Assembly (NCBI RefSeq): GCF_030848565.1
Contig: NZ_JAVDDV010000001.1
Location: 124,001-188,000 of the forward strand
Length of the DNA: 64,000 nucleotides
Source of the DNA: Natronolimnohabitans sp. A-GB9
Lineage (GTDB): Archaea; Halobacteriota; Halobacteria; Halobacteriales; Natrialbaceae
Direction of reading: 5' to 3'
Made by a program: the position numbers and the translations under genes
Notes under the pieces: generated by a model
Seen by the model: the letters and a program-made list of their open reading frames with translations, nothing else
The model's database searches: none
What the model was told of the DNA's origin: nothing
Shown here: piece by piece, positions 1 to 10,076 of the stretch
Layout of the letters: the number at the start of each line of letters is the position of its first letter
Position numbering within the stretch: position 1 is the first letter of the stretch

Positions 1-1258
1 GTTCCTCCGTGACCGCCCACAGGTAGAGATCGAACTTGGGGATCGACTCCCACTCCTCGGTATAGTAGGGGACGTGTTTCGCGATGAAGGCGCCGAGATG
101 TCGGTAGTCGAACCGCCAGCCGTTCCAGGTGAGCAGCGCTCGGTTGGGATGCATGCCCAAGAGCCAGTCACAGAAGGCCTCGAGTACCGGGCCCGGATCT
201 GACGGATCGCCGCGTTCGACGAACGTCTGGTAGCTGTCGCTTGCGGGATCGTAGACGCCGATCTGCCAGATGATCGTCGGCGAGAGGCCGTCGGTCTCGA
301 TGTCGAGACACAGCGGCGGCTCGTGCCAGTCCGCTCCCGGGAGCGACTCGTCGGTGAGCCGGCGGGGCTCGCCGACCTCGAGGACCGTCGCGTGCTGGCG
401 CATTCTGCGAGCGCGCTCGCGACTGACGTTGGGAAGGTCCGCGAGCGTTTCGACCGGTGTCTCGAGGAGTTCCGCGCGGGTGGTTACACCTCGATCGGCG
501 AGTCGATCCGCCGTCTTCGGTCCGATTCCGGTGACGGCCTCGAGGCCGTAGTCGGTCACGTCGTGGGTGTCGACGCTCGTGACGCCGCCGGGGGTAACCT
601 GCAGGCTCGCGATCGAACGGCCGTTTCCGTAGCCCTCGGCGGGACCGGCGCCACGAACGCGGACCGAGACGCAGTCGGCCGCGAGCGGTCCGACGCCGCC
701 GATCGTCTCGTGGTCGACGTCGCGGACGGCACCGGTATCGGGCTCGAGGTGCCACAGCGCGTCGTAGCCGGCGGGTTGGCTTCCCGTCAAGAGAGTCGTT
801 ACCTCGCCCGTGGGGAAGGCGTCAGCCACTGTCGCTGTGCCCTCCAGATCCGTCTCGAGGGCTGTCGGTCTGGTCGTCGTCGTGACGTCGTCACAGACGA
901 GCGCGGCGAGATCGGTGTCCACAGCGAGCGTCCTCGAGACTGACTCCGGGGCCGCCTGCAAGCTCTGTAGCCCCGGCGTCACGGCGACCTCGAGTGAGGC
1001 CGTCTCGCCGCCGACCCCGCCGTCGATCACCTGCCGAGACAGCGGGCCGTTCCCGGCGGTCTCGAGAGGCGGATGAAACGCCGGCGCGGCGAAGGTACTC
1101 CGGGCTCGAGCGAACGCCTGTGGCTCGCGTTCCGGACCGAGCACCCAGACGGCGTCGGGTTCGAGCGTTCGGTCGAGGTCCTCGAGGGTCGCGACGGGGC
1201 GGTCGGCGATCACCGACGGCGGGAGCGCGAGGACGGTGGCGCCGGCTCGAGCGGGCAT
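1..1258 (-). CDS. RNase H-like nuclease with helix-hairpin-helix motif (3' end outside window)
   Basis: The reading frame is open from an ATG at 1258 to the window edge, about 419 residues, so the C-terminus is missing. The first ~230 residues match no family I recognise. Residues ~234-285 contain a helix-hairpin-helix pair (AVTGIGPKTADRLADRGV, then LADLPNVSRERARRM), a DNA-binding element. From ~314 an RNase H/DnaQ-type exonuclease fold begins with the acidic motif LCLDIETDGL and continues with LLTWNGWRFDYRHL, resembling the YprB-like exonuclease group. A TATA-like TCTTTATCG lies about 27 nt upstream, consistent with a leaderless start. A role in nucleic-acid processing or repair is inferred; the substrate is unknown. 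It is divergent from thyA. Confidence 0.8.
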   Translation of the reverse strand, partial: MPARAGATVLALPPSVIADRPVATLEDLDRTLEPDAVWVLGPEREPQAFARARSTFAAPAFHPPLETAGNGPLSRQVIDGGVGGETASLEVAVTPGLQSLQAAPESVSRTLAVDTDLAALVCDDVTTTTRPTALETDLEGTATVADAFPTGEVTTLLTGSQPAGYDALWHLEPDTGAVRDVDHETIGGVGPLAADCVSVRVRGAGPAEGYGNGRSIASLQVTPGGVTSVDTHDVTDYGLEAVTGIGPKTADRLADRGVTTRAELLETPVETLADLPNVSRERARRMRQHATVLEVGEPRRLTDESLPGADWHEPPLCLDIETDGLSPTIIWQIGVYDPASDSYQTFVERGDPSDPGPVLEAFCDWLLGMHPNRALLTWNGWRFDYRHLGAFIAKHVPYYTEEWESIPKFDLYLWAVTEE

Positions 1259-1358
1259 CGGTCGTCGGGAGGCGCGCGGCGATAAAGAGCGTTTGGACAG
1301 CGGAGTGGAAGTGAACCGCACACTCGTGACCGGATACGAACGCAGACTCGAGTTCAGA

Positions 1359-1432
1359 CTACCGGACAGCAGCCACTGAAGCGAATTCGCCGAACTGGAG
1401 CGGCAAACTCTCACACTCGTTCTGTCCGGTAA
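1359..1432. repeat. Palindromic intergenic repeat, family A, diverged copy
   Basis: The ends ACCGGACAG and CTGTCCGGT are inverted repeats. The interior GAAGCGAATTCGCCG is shared with the copy at 39181. This copy lacks the flanking TGA pair seen in most others and sits between two divergent genes rather than after a stop codon. Confidence 0.65.
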
Positions 1433-1542
1433 TGTCAATGATCTCGACCGCCGGTCGACGGCGCTGGACACGTATGACTATACTGACGAATCTCCACCGG
1501 AACCTCAACGACTTAAGAACCACCACGCTCAACGGAGCGACA

Positions 1543-2559
1543 ATGCAACAGTACCTCGAGTTAGTCGATACGGTCCTCTCCGAGGGCACCTACAAGCCCA
1601 ATCGGACCGGCGTCGACACGATTTCGTCGTTCAGCGAGCACTACGAGGTTGATCTCCAGGACGGCTACCCGCTTTTGACCACGAAACAGATGGACGGCTA
1701 CCGCTGGGATTCGATGCTCCACGAAGTCTGCTGGTATCTCTCCGGCGAGGAGCACATCCGCAATCTCCGCGAAGAGACCAAGATCTGGGACGCCTGGGCC
1801 GACGAGGAGGGACGACTCGACACCGCGTACGGCCGCTTCTGGCGACGGTATCCGATTCCGGACGGTGAGGCCCGACTCGAGGGCGAGTCCTGGCCCGACG
1901 AGACCCAGCAGTGGGTCACGGAGGAGGCCGACGGTCGTCGAACCTTCGACCAGTTGCAGTACGTGATCGATACGCTCTCGGACTCGCCGAACTCCCGTCG
2001 TCTCGTCGTCAACGCCTGGCACCCTGCCAACGCGGCCGTCTCGACGCTGCCCCCGTGTCACTACTCCTTCGTCTTCAACGTCCAGGGCGACCGACTGAAC
2101 TGCCACCTGACCCAGCGCTCGGGCGATATCGCACTCGGCGTTCCGTTCAATATCGCGGCCTATGCCCTGCTGACGAAGGTTATCGCCCAGCAGACCGGTT
2201 TCGAACCCGGCACCTTCGCTCACACCGTCGTCGACGCCCACGTCTATTGCGGCCGTGGCGACCGCGGGGAGTGGTATGCCGACAACCTCGAGGCCTTGCA
2301 GTCCCGTCTCGCCGATGTCGACGACCGCGAGGAGTACCTCACCATCCGAGAGTGGCTCGAGTCCGAAGCCCCTGCCGAAGCCGACGGTGACGAACGCCTC
2401 GATCACGTTCCCGGCTTGCTCGAGCAACTCTCGCGAGAACCGCTCGAGCGCCCGACCCTCGAGGTCGCCGACGTTTCGATCGACGAGTTGGCCTACGAAG
2501 ACGTCCAGTTGAAAGCATACGAGTCCCACGAGGGCATCGAGTTCGCGGTCGCCGAATGA
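1543..2559 (+). CDS. thyA: Thymidylate synthase
   Basis: It methylates dUMP to dTMP with methylenetetrahydrofolate, in the cytoplasm. The 338-residue product has the ThyA signature with nucleophile Cys172 in LPPCHYSF, followed by LNCHLTQRSGDIALGVPFN and the C-terminal AVDAHVY-type region HTVVDAHVY. The frame extends upstream to 1432, but MQQYLELVDTVL at 1543 matches the family N-terminus. A TATA-like CTTAAGAA lies ~28 nt before that ATG, indicating a leaderless message. An insertion between about residues 105 and 130 is rich in Glu and Asp, as is usual for haloarchaea. The stop codon overlaps the folA start (ATGA), so the two are co-transcribed, which pairs dTMP synthesis with regeneration of its oxidised folate. 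Confidence 0.96.
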   Translation: MQQYLELVDTVLSEGTYKPNRTGVDTISSFSEHYEVDLQDGYPLLTTKQMDGYRWDSMLHEVCWYLSGEEHIRNLREETKIWDAWADEEGRLDTAYGRFWRRYPIPDGEARLEGESWPDETQQWVTEEADGRRTFDQLQYVIDTLSDSPNSRRLVVNAWHPANAAVSTLPPCHYSFVFNVQGDRLNCHLTQRSGDIALGVPFNIAAYALLTKVIAQQTGFEPGTFAHTVVDAHVYCGRGDRGEWYADNLEALQSRLADVDDREEYLTIREWLESEAPAEADGDERLDHVPGLLEQLSREPLERPTLEVADVSIDELAYEDVQLKAYESHEGIEFAVAE

Positions 2560-3107
2560 CTGACAGCGATTCTACCCCCGAGCCGGCCCTCGAGTCCGAC
2601 CGCGAACTCGTCGGTATCGTCGCCGTCGCCGACAACGGCGTCATCGGAGCGGACGGCGACATGCCGTGGCACATTCCCGAGGATCTAAAACACTTCAAGG
2701 AGACGACGATGGACCATCCGGTGATCATGGGCCGGGTCACCTACGAGGGTATTCTCGAGGCGCTCGGTGAACCGCTTCCCGGCCGGACGACGATCGTATT
2801 GACGAGCCGGGATCTCGAGACGCCCGAGAACGCCGTCACTGCGGGCGGTCTCGAGGATGCACTCGAGGCGGCCGAGCGGGCTGCACGGGAGCACCACGAC
2901 GACGCCGACCGGATCTTCGTCGCCGGCGGGGCGACCGTCTACGAGCAGTTCCTGCCGGCACTCGAGCGGCTGGTCGTGACCGAGGTTCACCGGGAACCCG
3001 GCGGGGACACCCAGTTCCCCGCCTGGGATCGAGACGACGAGTGGGAGGAGGTCGACCGCGATACCCACGACGGATTCGACTTCGTCGAATACGTGCGGAC
3101 AGCCTGA
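2556..3107 (+). CDS. folA: Dihydrofolate reductase
   Basis: It reduces dihydrofolate to tetrahydrofolate with NADPH, recycling the cofactor oxidised by ThyA. The 183-residue sequence carries ELVGIVAVADNGVIGADGD, the substrate-loop DMPWHIPEDLKHFKE, the NADPH motif HPVIMGRVTYEGI and FVAGGATVYEQFL. A ~15-residue acidic N-terminal extension precedes the core. It overlaps thyA by 4 nt and is therefore translationally coupled to it. The following 223 bp before aconitase holds no gene that I can see, only a short CTGTCCGGTAGTGTGA fragment at 3113 that resembles a repeat end. Confidence 0.95.
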   Translation: MTDSDSTPEPALESDRELVGIVAVADNGVIGADGDMPWHIPEDLKHFKETTMDHPVIMGRVTYEGILEALGEPLPGRTTIVLTSRDLETPENAVTAGGLEDALEAAERAAREHHDDADRIFVAGGATVYEQFLPALERLVVTEVHREPGGDTQFPAWDRDDEWEEVDRDTHDGFDFVEYVRTA

Positions 3108-3330
3108 TCTGTCCGGTAGTGTGACCATCCCGTTCGATGCCGAGGTTCGAATCTCACGAGCGGAGCGGGAACCTTTCGGTCACGGTAGATTCTATCACGA
3201 TTTTTGAAACAAACAGGGGCCGATACGACCGACAGCTTCAGGTAGTCAACCACCTACAAGTACGGCGCGTTAATACCCTCTACTCGGAAATCTCGGCAGT
3301 TTCAAATGTGATGACTTCGAAGGGGACACA

Positions 3331-6093
3331 ATGTCAACCGATGAGTTCTCGGATGCAATCCGGGAGTTCGAACACGACGGCGAGACGTACAAGATGGCCG
3401 ATCTCACGGTCTTAGAGGAGCAGGGTCTCTGTGACCTCGAGAAACTGCCGGTGAGCATCCGGATCTTACTCGAGTCGGTGCTGCGAAACGCCGACGGCGA
3501 CCAGATCGACGCCGACTCGATCCGCGCCGCGGCCTCGTGGGAACCGGACGTTCCGGACGCCGAGGTGCCGTTTACGGTCTCACGGGTCGTCCTACAGGAC
3601 CTGACCGGCGTTCCTGCAGTGGTGGACCTCGCGGCGCTTCGCTCGGCCGCCGACCGCAAAGGCGTCGACCCGACGGTCGTCGAACCCGAAGTCCCCTGTG
3701 ACCTCGTGATCGACCACAGCGTGCAGGTCGACCACTTCGGTACCGAGGACGCCTACGAGCAAAACGTCGAGATCGAGTACGAGCGAAACGAGGAGCGATA
3801 TCGTGCGATCAAGTGGGCCCAGCAGGCCTTCGACGAGTTCAACGTCGTTCCCCCGGGAACGGGCATCGTCCACCAGGTCAACTTAGAACACCTGGGGCGT
3901 GTCGTCCACGAGCGCGAGGTCGACGGCGAGCAGTGGCTCGTCCCCGACACGCTCGTCGGCACCGACAGCCACACTCCGATGATCGGCGGCATTGGCGTCG
4001 TCGGCTGGGGTGTCGGCGGTATCGAAGCCGAGGCCGCACTGCTCGGTCAGCCGATCAACATGTCCCTGCCGGAGGTCGTCGGCGTCCGCCTCTCGGGTGA
4101 ACTTCCCGATGGTGCGACGGCGACGGACCTCGTGCTTCACATCACCGAGCAGCTCCGCGAAGTCGGCGTCGTCGACAAGTTCGTCGAGTTCTACGGCCCC
4201 GGCGTCTCCCAGCTTTCGGTCGCGGATCGGGCGACCATCTCGAATATGGCCCCCGAACAGGGCTCGACGATCAGCATGTTCCCCGTCGACGAGAAGACCC
4301 TCGAGTACCTCGAACTCACGGGTCGCGACCCCGACCACGTCGACCTCGTCCGCGAGTACCTAGAGGCACAGGGTCTGTTCGGCGAGCAGGAACCCGAGTA
4401 CACCGAGACCGTCGAGTTCGACCTCAGCGACGTCGAACCCAGCCTCGCGGGCCACAAAAAGCCCCACCAGCGCATCCCGATGGGTGATCTCGACGGGCAC
4501 TTCCCGAACCTGCTCGAGGAACAGGGCGTCATCGGTCCCGGCGGCGAACCCGCGATCGGCGACGGCAGCGGCACGGCCGCAGCCGACGCGACCGACGCCG
4601 GACCGGGCCTGGCACTAGACGAGAAGGTTCCCGTCGAACTCGAGGACGGCACCGAAGTCGAGATCGGCCACGGCGACGTTCTCGTCAGCGCCATTACGAG
4701 CTGTACGAACACGTCGAACCCGTCCGTGATGGTCGGCGCCGGCCTGCTCGCCCGCAACGCCGCAGAGCAGGGACTCGAGGTGCCCGACTACGTCAAGACG
4801 AGCCTCGCACCCGGCAGCCGGGTCGTCACGGAGTACTTAGAGCGAGCCGACCTGCTCGACGACTTAGAGGAACTGGGCTATCACGTCGTCGGCTACGGCT
4901 GTACGACCTGTATCGGCAACTCCGGCCCGCTGCCGGAGCCGATCGAGAACGCGATCGACGAACACGACCTCTGGACGACGAGTGTCCTCTCGGGCAACCG
5001 CAACTTCGAAGCGCGCATCCACCCGAAGATCAAGGCCAACTACCTCGCCAGCCCGCCGCTGGTCGTCGCCTACGGCCTCGCGGGCCGGATGGACATCGAC
5101 CTCGAAGCGGAGCCGATCGGGACGAACGACGACGGCGAAGAGGTCTACCTCGAGGACATCTGGCCGGACACGGAAGAGATCCGCGAGACCATCCACGACA
5201 ACATCTCCCCCGAGATGTTCGAAGAGAAGTACGCCAGCGTCTACGAGGGCGACGAGCGCTGGGAGTCGCTCGATGCCCCTACGGGCGACGTCTACGACTG
5301 GGATCCGGAGTCGACCTACATCCGCGAGCCGCCGTTCTTCCAGGACTTCCCGCTCGAGAAGCCGGGCGTCGACAACGTCTCCGACGCCCGCGCGCTGCTG
5401 ACCCTCGGTGATACGGTCACGACCGACCACATCAGTCCCGCCGGTCTCTTCGGCGAGGATCTGCCGGCCGGCCAGTGGCTCACAGAACGCGGCGTCGAAC
5501 CCCACGAGTTCAACACCTACGGCTCACGTCGTGGGAACCACGAGGTCATGATGCGGGGCACGTTCGCGAACGTCCGCATCAAAAACGAGATGTTAGACGG
5601 CAAGGAGGGTGGCTACACGATCCACCACCCGACCGACGAGGAGACGACCGTCTTCGAGGCCTCCGAGCGCTACCGCGAGGAGGACACCCCGCTGATCGTC
5701 ATGGCCGGCGAGGAACTCGGGACCGGCTCGAGCCGCGACTGGGCCGCCAAAGGCACCGACCTGCTCGGCATCCGCGCGACGATCGGCAAGAGCTACGAAC
5801 GCATCTACCGCGACAACCTCATCGGCATGGGCGTCCTGCCCCTGCAGTTCGAGGACGGCGAGGGCTGGGAGGAGCTCGGCCTCGAGGGCGACGAGTACTT
5901 CGAGATTTCCGGCCTCGAGGACGGCCTCGAGCCCAACGCCGAACTGACCGTCACGGCCGAGAAAGACGACGGTGAAACCGTCGAGTTCGACGTGACCGCA
6001 CAGGTCGACACGCCGATGGCCGTCGAGTACGTCGAGAACGGCGGCGTGCTCCACCTCGTGCTGCGACGCCTGCTGCAAGAAGAGACGGCCTAA
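3331..6093 (+). CDS. acnA: Aconitate hydratase (AcnA/IRP type)
   Basis: This TCA-cycle enzyme interconverts citrate and isocitrate through a [4Fe-4S] cluster. At 920 residues it has the full AcnA/IRP layout: three N-terminal aconitase domains and a C-terminal swivel domain. The cluster ligands are visible as Cys458 in TSCTNTSNPSV and Cys524/Cys527 in YGCTTCIGNSGPL. GTDSHTPMIGGIGVVGWGVGG and the swivel-domain motif GEELGTGSSRDWAAKG are also present. It is a single-gene unit with its own promoter region; AAGGGGAC a few nt before the ATG may be a ribosome-binding site. Malate:quinone oxidoreductase, another TCA enzyme, lies 2.6 kb downstream. Confidence 0.97.
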   Translation: MSTDEFSDAIREFEHDGETYKMADLTVLEEQGLCDLEKLPVSIRILLESVLRNADGDQIDADSIRAAASWEPDVPDAEVPFTVSRVVLQDLTGVPAVVDLAALRSAADRKGVDPTVVEPEVPCDLVIDHSVQVDHFGTEDAYEQNVEIEYERNEERYRAIKWAQQAFDEFNVVPPGTGIVHQVNLEHLGRVVHEREVDGEQWLVPDTLVGTDSHTPMIGGIGVVGWGVGGIEAEAALLGQPINMSLPEVVGVRLSGELPDGATATDLVLHITEQLREVGVVDKFVEFYGPGVSQLSVADRATISNMAPEQGSTISMFPVDEKTLEYLELTGRDPDHVDLVREYLEAQGLFGEQEPEYTETVEFDLSDVEPSLAGHKKPHQRIPMGDLDGHFPNLLEEQGVIGPGGEPAIGDGSGTAAADATDAGPGLALDEKVPVELEDGTEVEIGHGDVLVSAITSCTNTSNPSVMVGAGLLARNAAEQGLEVPDYVKTSLAPGSRVVTEYLERADLLDDLEELGYHVVGYGCTTCIGNSGPLPEPIENAIDEHDLWTTSVLSGNRNFEARIHPKIKANYLASPPLVVAYGLAGRMDIDLEAEPIGTNDDGEEVYLEDIWPDTEEIRETIHDNISPEMFEEKYASVYEGDERWESLDAPTGDVYDWDPESTYIREPPFFQDFPLEKPGVDNVSDARALLTLGDTVTTDHISPAGLFGEDLPAGQWLTERGVEPHEFNTYGSRRGNHEVMMRGTFANVRIKNEMLDGKEGGYTIHHPTDEETTVFEASERYREEDTPLIVMAGEELGTGSSRDWAAKGTDLLGIRATIGKSYERIYRDNLIGMGVLPLQFEDGEGWEELGLEGDEYFEISGLEDGLEPNAELTVTAEKDDGETVEFDVTAQVDTPMAVEYVENGGVLHLVLRRLLQEETA

Positions 6094-6209
6094 CGGTCCG
6101 ACAGTTTCGACGTCCGGAACCGTCGCCGACTGGATCGGTTTCCAGTTCGGAACGTCCGCTTCTAGTAACATACACCGGACTTTTATTATTGCCACCCGTA
6201 GCCGGGGGC

Positions 6210-8390
6210 ATGGACCAGCCAACCCAGCGCAACCGCCTCGACGAGGAGGAGAGTCCCTACCTTCGCCAGCACGCGGACAACCCCGTCAACTGGCAGCCCT
6301 GGGACGAACAGGCGCTCGAGGCCGCCCGCGAACACGACGTCCCGATCTTCCTCTCGATCGGCTACTCGGCGTGTCACTGGTGTCACGTCATGGAAGAAGA
6401 GAGCTTCGCCGACGAGGAGGTCGCCGAAGTACTCAACGAGAACTTCGTTCCGATCAAGGTCGACCGCGAGGAGCGTCCGGACATCGATAGCATCTACATG
6501 ACCGTCGCACAGCTCGTCTCCGGTCGAGGCGGCTGGCCGCTGTCGGCCTGGCTCACCCCCGAGGGAAAGCCCTTCTACGTCGGCACCTACTTCCCGAAGG
6601 AGGAAAAACGCGGCCAGCCTGGATTTCTCGACCTCTGTCGACGGATCAGCAGCTCCTGGAGGAGTCCGGACGACCGCGAGGAGATGGAAAACCGCGCCGA
6701 GCAGTGGACCGACGCGGCGAAAGACCGCCTCGAGGAGACGCCCGACGCCGTTGCGGGCGCGGAGCCGCCCTCGAGTGCGGTTCTGGAGACGGCAGCCGAT
6801 GCAGCAGTCCGCAGTGCCGACCGCCAGCACGGCGGCTTCGGCTCCGGCGGTCCGAAGTTCCCACAGCCCTCGCGCCTGCGAGTCCTCGCACGTGCATACG
6901 ACCGGACCGGACGCGGCGAGTATCTCGAGGTACTCGAGGAATCCCTTGACGCGATGGCCGCGGGCGGGCTCTACGATCACGTCGGCGGTGGGTTTCACCG
7001 ATACTGCGTCGACGCAGATTGGACTGTCCCCCACTTCGAGAAGATGCTCTACGACAACGCCGAGATCCCGCGGGCGTTTCTCGCGGGCTATCAGCTGACC
7101 GGCGACGAGCGCTACGCCGACGTCGTCGAGGAGACTCTTGCCTTCGTCGACCGCGAGCTCACCCACGAGGAGGGTGGCTTCTTCAGCACCCTCGACGCAC
7201 AAAGCGTCGACCCCGAGACCGGCGAGCGTGAAGAGGGTGCCTTCTTCGTCTGGACGCCCGACGAAGTCCAGGAGGTACTCGACGACGAGACGACGGCCGA
7301 CCTCTTCTGTGCCCGCTACGACATCACCGAGTCGGGCAACTTCGAGGGGCAGAACCAGCCCAACCACGTGCGTTCGATCGCCGATCTGGCCACCGAGTAC
7401 GACCTCGACGAAGACGAGATCGAACGACGACTCGAGGACGCTCGCACCCGACTGTTCGAGGCCCGCGAACAGCGGCCCCGTCCGAATCGCGACGAGAAGG
7501 TGCTTGCGGGCTGGAACGGCCTGCTGATCAGCACCTGTGCCGAGGCTGCGCTCGTCCTCGAGGAAGAGGAGTACGCCGACATGGCCGTCGACGCCCTCGA
7601 GTTCGTCCGAGAGCGACTTTGGGACACCGACGAGAAGCGACTCTCTCGCCGGTTCAAAGCGGGAGACGTCGCGATCGACGGCTATCTCGAGGACTACGCC
7701 TTCCTCGCCCGTGGAGCCGTCGGCTGTTACGAAGCCACCGGCGACGTCGACCACCTCGCGTTCGCACTCGAGCTCGCACGAACGATCGAAGCCGAGTTCT
7801 GGGACGACGAGGCCGGGACACTGTACTTCACCCCCGAAAGCGGCGAGTCGCTCGTGACCCGCCCACAGGAGCTAAACGACCAGTCGACACCATCCGCGGC
7901 CGGCGTCGCAGTCGAGACGCTGTTGACACTCGACGGCTTCGCGGAGGCCAACTTCGAGGACATCGCGGCCGCGGTTCTCGAGACCCACGCGAACCGCATC
8001 GAGACGAACGCTCTCCAGCACGCCTCGCTCTGTCTCGGGGCGGATCGCCTCGAGTCGGGCGTACTCGAGGTCACCGTCGCCGCCGACCGACTTCCAGACG
8101 AGTGGCGCGGGCGGTTCGCCGACGACTATCGTCCGGACCGCCTGTTCGCGCTCCGGCCGCCGACCGAGGAGGGGCTCGGGGCGTGGCTCGGTCGACTCGG
8201 CCTCGAGGAGCCGCCGGCGATCTGGGCCGGCCGCGAGGCCCGTGATGGCGAGCCGACGCTGTACGTCTGTCGCGACCGAACCTGTTCGCCGCCGACCCAC
8301 GACGTCGAGGAGGCACTCGAGTGGCTAGACGACACCACAGTCGAGGACTCGAGCGGGACGACACTCGACGATCCAGAGAGTCCGTTCTAG
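6210..8390 (+). CDS. DUF255 / YyaL-type thioredoxin-fold protein
   Basis: The 726-residue protein belongs to the DUF255 (YyaL/SSP411) family: an N-terminal thioredoxin-like domain followed by a long alpha/alpha-barrel like those of N-acylglucosamine epimerases. The signature RLDEEESPYLRQHADNPVNW is at residue ~10, and the thioredoxin-type motif SACHWCHVM at ~55 holds the CxxC pair. GGFHRYCVDADWTVPHFEKM and LNDQSTPSAAGV are further conserved blocks. The frame opens at 6189, but ATG 6210 is preceded at the right distance by the TATA-like TTTTATTATT, so it is the probable leaderless start. The biochemical function of the family is not established. Confidence 0.92.
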   Translation: MDQPTQRNRLDEEESPYLRQHADNPVNWQPWDEQALEAAREHDVPIFLSIGYSACHWCHVMEEESFADEEVAEVLNENFVPIKVDREERPDIDSIYMTVAQLVSGRGGWPLSAWLTPEGKPFYVGTYFPKEEKRGQPGFLDLCRRISSSWRSPDDREEMENRAEQWTDAAKDRLEETPDAVAGAEPPSSAVLETAADAAVRSADRQHGGFGSGGPKFPQPSRLRVLARAYDRTGRGEYLEVLEESLDAMAAGGLYDHVGGGFHRYCVDADWTVPHFEKMLYDNAEIPRAFLAGYQLTGDERYADVVEETLAFVDRELTHEEGGFFSTLDAQSVDPETGEREEGAFFVWTPDEVQEVLDDETTADLFCARYDITESGNFEGQNQPNHVRSIADLATEYDLDEDEIERRLEDARTRLFEAREQRPRPNRDEKVLAGWNGLLISTCAEAALVLEEEEYADMAVDALEFVRERLWDTDEKRLSRRFKAGDVAIDGYLEDYAFLARGAVGCYEATGDVDHLAFALELARTIEAEFWDDEAGTLYFTPESGESLVTRPQELNDQSTPSAAGVAVETLLTLDGFAEANFEDIAAAVLETHANRIETNALQHASLCLGADRLESGVLEVTVAADRLPDEWRGRFADDYRPDRLFALRPPTEEGLGAWLGRLGLEEPPAIWAGREARDGEPTLYVCRDRTCSPPTHDVEEALEWLDDTTVEDSSGTTLDDPESPF

Positions 8391-8693
8391 GGCGCTTTCG
8401 TCTGTTCGAAGGCAGTCTCGGCGATCGACGCGGACGAGCCACCGTCGGCCCACCCCTCGGTGCGGCCGACCGACGCATCCTGCGGTTTCGAACCAGTCAC
8501 GACGCTGACTCGAGTCGACCAGTGTAATCGATCAGACTGTTATGTGATACCATGTGATACGGTATCTATGGACTACATTCGTCCTGAAGCGGGACGAACA
8601 CCGACGATCATCCGTTCGATATAGGAGAGGTTTAGTATATTCATGAACGTTCGTCGGTAACGGCATTGCGCAAAGCCGATTCGAACACCGGAT
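8391..8693. other. Intergenic region, probable mqo promoter
   Basis: No gene is visible. The region holds a doubled ATGTGATAC (8542-8560), an inverted repeat TTCGTCC/GGACGAA (8578-8598) and an A/T-rich box TTTAGTATATT near 8630 that could serve as the mqo TATA element, giving a leader of roughly 30-40 nt. The inverted repeat just upstream of that box could be an operator. Confidence 0.4.
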
Positions 8694-10076
8694 ATGAAAG
8701 AAGAATACGAGCTAGTCATCGTTGGCGGCGGAATCAGCGGAGCATCGCTGCTGTACACGGTCGCGAACTTCACTGACATCGAGAAGGTCGCGCTGATCGA
8801 GAAGGAAGACGAGATCGCAGCGATCAACTCCCACCACACGAACAACTCCCAGACGCTTCACTTCGGGGACATCGAGACCAACTACACCCTCGAGAAGGCC
8901 GAGACTGTCAAGCGAGGGGCAGAGATGGTCGCCGGCTACCTCGAGGAGAACGACCCGGACCGGGAGATGCACAGCAAGCGCAGCAAGATGGTGCTTGCGG
9001 TCGGTGACGAGGAAGTCGACAAACTCGAAACCCGATACCACGACGAAGGCTTCGGCGATCTCTTCCCGAAACTCGAGGCGATCAGTCGCGAGGAGATCGC
9101 GGAGATCGAGCCGAAAGTCGTCGAGGGCCGAGATCCGACCAAGGACATGCTGGCGCTCCAGACGCCCGACGGCTACACCGTCGACTACGGTGAGGTCGCG
9201 AAGTCGTTCGTCGACGAGGCTCGCGACGTCGACGGCGTCGACGTCTACACCGGGACGGAAGTCGAGTCGATCAACGAGACCGAAGACGAGTACCTCGTCG
9301 AAACGGAGGCCGGCTGGTTCTCGGCCGACACGACCGTCGTCGCAGCGGGTTCACACAGCCTCCAGATCGCAAAGGAGATGGGCTACGGCGAGCATATGTC
9401 CCTGCTCCCGGTCGCCGGCAGCTTCTTCGTCGCCGACGAAGGACTGCTGAACGGCAAGGTCTACACGCTCCAGATGAAGAAACTGCCGTTCGCGGCGGTC
9501 CACGGCGACGCCGAGGTCCACGACGGAGATCTCACCCGGTTCGGACCGACGGCCAAGGTCGTCCCGGCACTCGAACGAGGACGACTGTCGACGGTGCCGG
9601 ACTTCTTCGACGTCTTCCAGCTGAACTCCGATTCGGTCCTGAGTTACACGAACATCCTCGCGGACCGTATCCTGTTTCCGTACGTCCTCAAGAACCTCGT
9701 CTACGACGTTCCGTCCGTCGGGAAGCGAGCGTTCCTGCCACACGTCCAGAAGGTCGTTCCGACCGTCGAACTCGAGGACATCGAGCGGGCGAAAGGCTAC
9801 GGCGGCGTCCGGCCACAGATCGTCAACACCAAAACGAAGTCACTGGACATGGGCGAGGCGAAGATCACCGGCGACGGAATTATCTTCAACGTCACGCCGT
9901 CGCCCGGTGCCTCGACCTGTCTGCAGAACGCACTGCAAGACACCAGACAGGTCCTCGACTTCCTCGAGGGCGACTACGAGTTCGACGAGGAGCAGTTCGA
10001 AGACGCGACGATCGGGAACTTCCCGCGAGCGGACGGCGAACAGGATCCCGATCCGGTTCCCGCAGACGACGACTGA
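8694..10076 (+). CDS. mqo: Malate:quinone oxidoreductase (FAD-dependent)
   Basis: The 460-residue flavoprotein has an N-terminal dinucleotide-binding motif LVIVGGGISGASL and the block NNSQTLHFGDIETNYTLEKA, which is typical of the epsilonproteobacterial-type malate:quinone oxidoreductases. TRFGPTAKVVPALERG and the C-terminal PSPGASTCLQNA are also as in that group. The enzyme would oxidise malate to oxaloacetate at the membrane and pass electrons to the quinone pool. It could instead be a related 2-hydroxyacid oxidase. The C-terminus is a haloarchaeal acidic tail (DPDPVPADDD). The stop codon TGA is the first base triplet of a palindromic repeat. Confidence 0.82.
   Translation: MKEEYELVIVGGGISGASLLYTVANFTDIEKVALIEKEDEIAAINSHHTNNSQTLHFGDIETNYTLEKAETVKRGAEMVAGYLEENDPDREMHSKRSKMVLAVGDEEVDKLETRYHDEGFGDLFPKLEAISREEIAEIEPKVVEGRDPTKDMLALQTPDGYTVDYGEVAKSFVDEARDVDGVDVYTGTEVESINETEDEYLVETEAGWFSADTTVVAAGSHSLQIAKEMGYGEHMSLLPVAGSFFVADEGLLNGKVYTLQMKKLPFAAVHGDAEVHDGDLTRFGPTAKVVPALERGRLSTVPDFFDVFQLNSDSVLSYTNILADRILFPYVLKNLVYDVPSVGKRAFLPHVQKVVPTVELEDIERAKGYGGVRPQIVNTKTKSLDMGEAKITGDGIIFNVTPSPGASTCLQNALQDTRQVLDFLEGDYEFDEEQFEDATIGNFPRADGEQDPDPVPADDD

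Noticed and set aside
1432-1542. Upstream extension of thymidylate synthase
   Set aside because: It crosses the probable promoter and is absent from the family; the conserved start is at 1543.
3143-3165. T-loop-like GGTTCGAATC suggesting a tRNA or an attachment site
   Set aside because: No acceptor, D or anticodon arms can be built around it, and no integrase or repeat flanks it.
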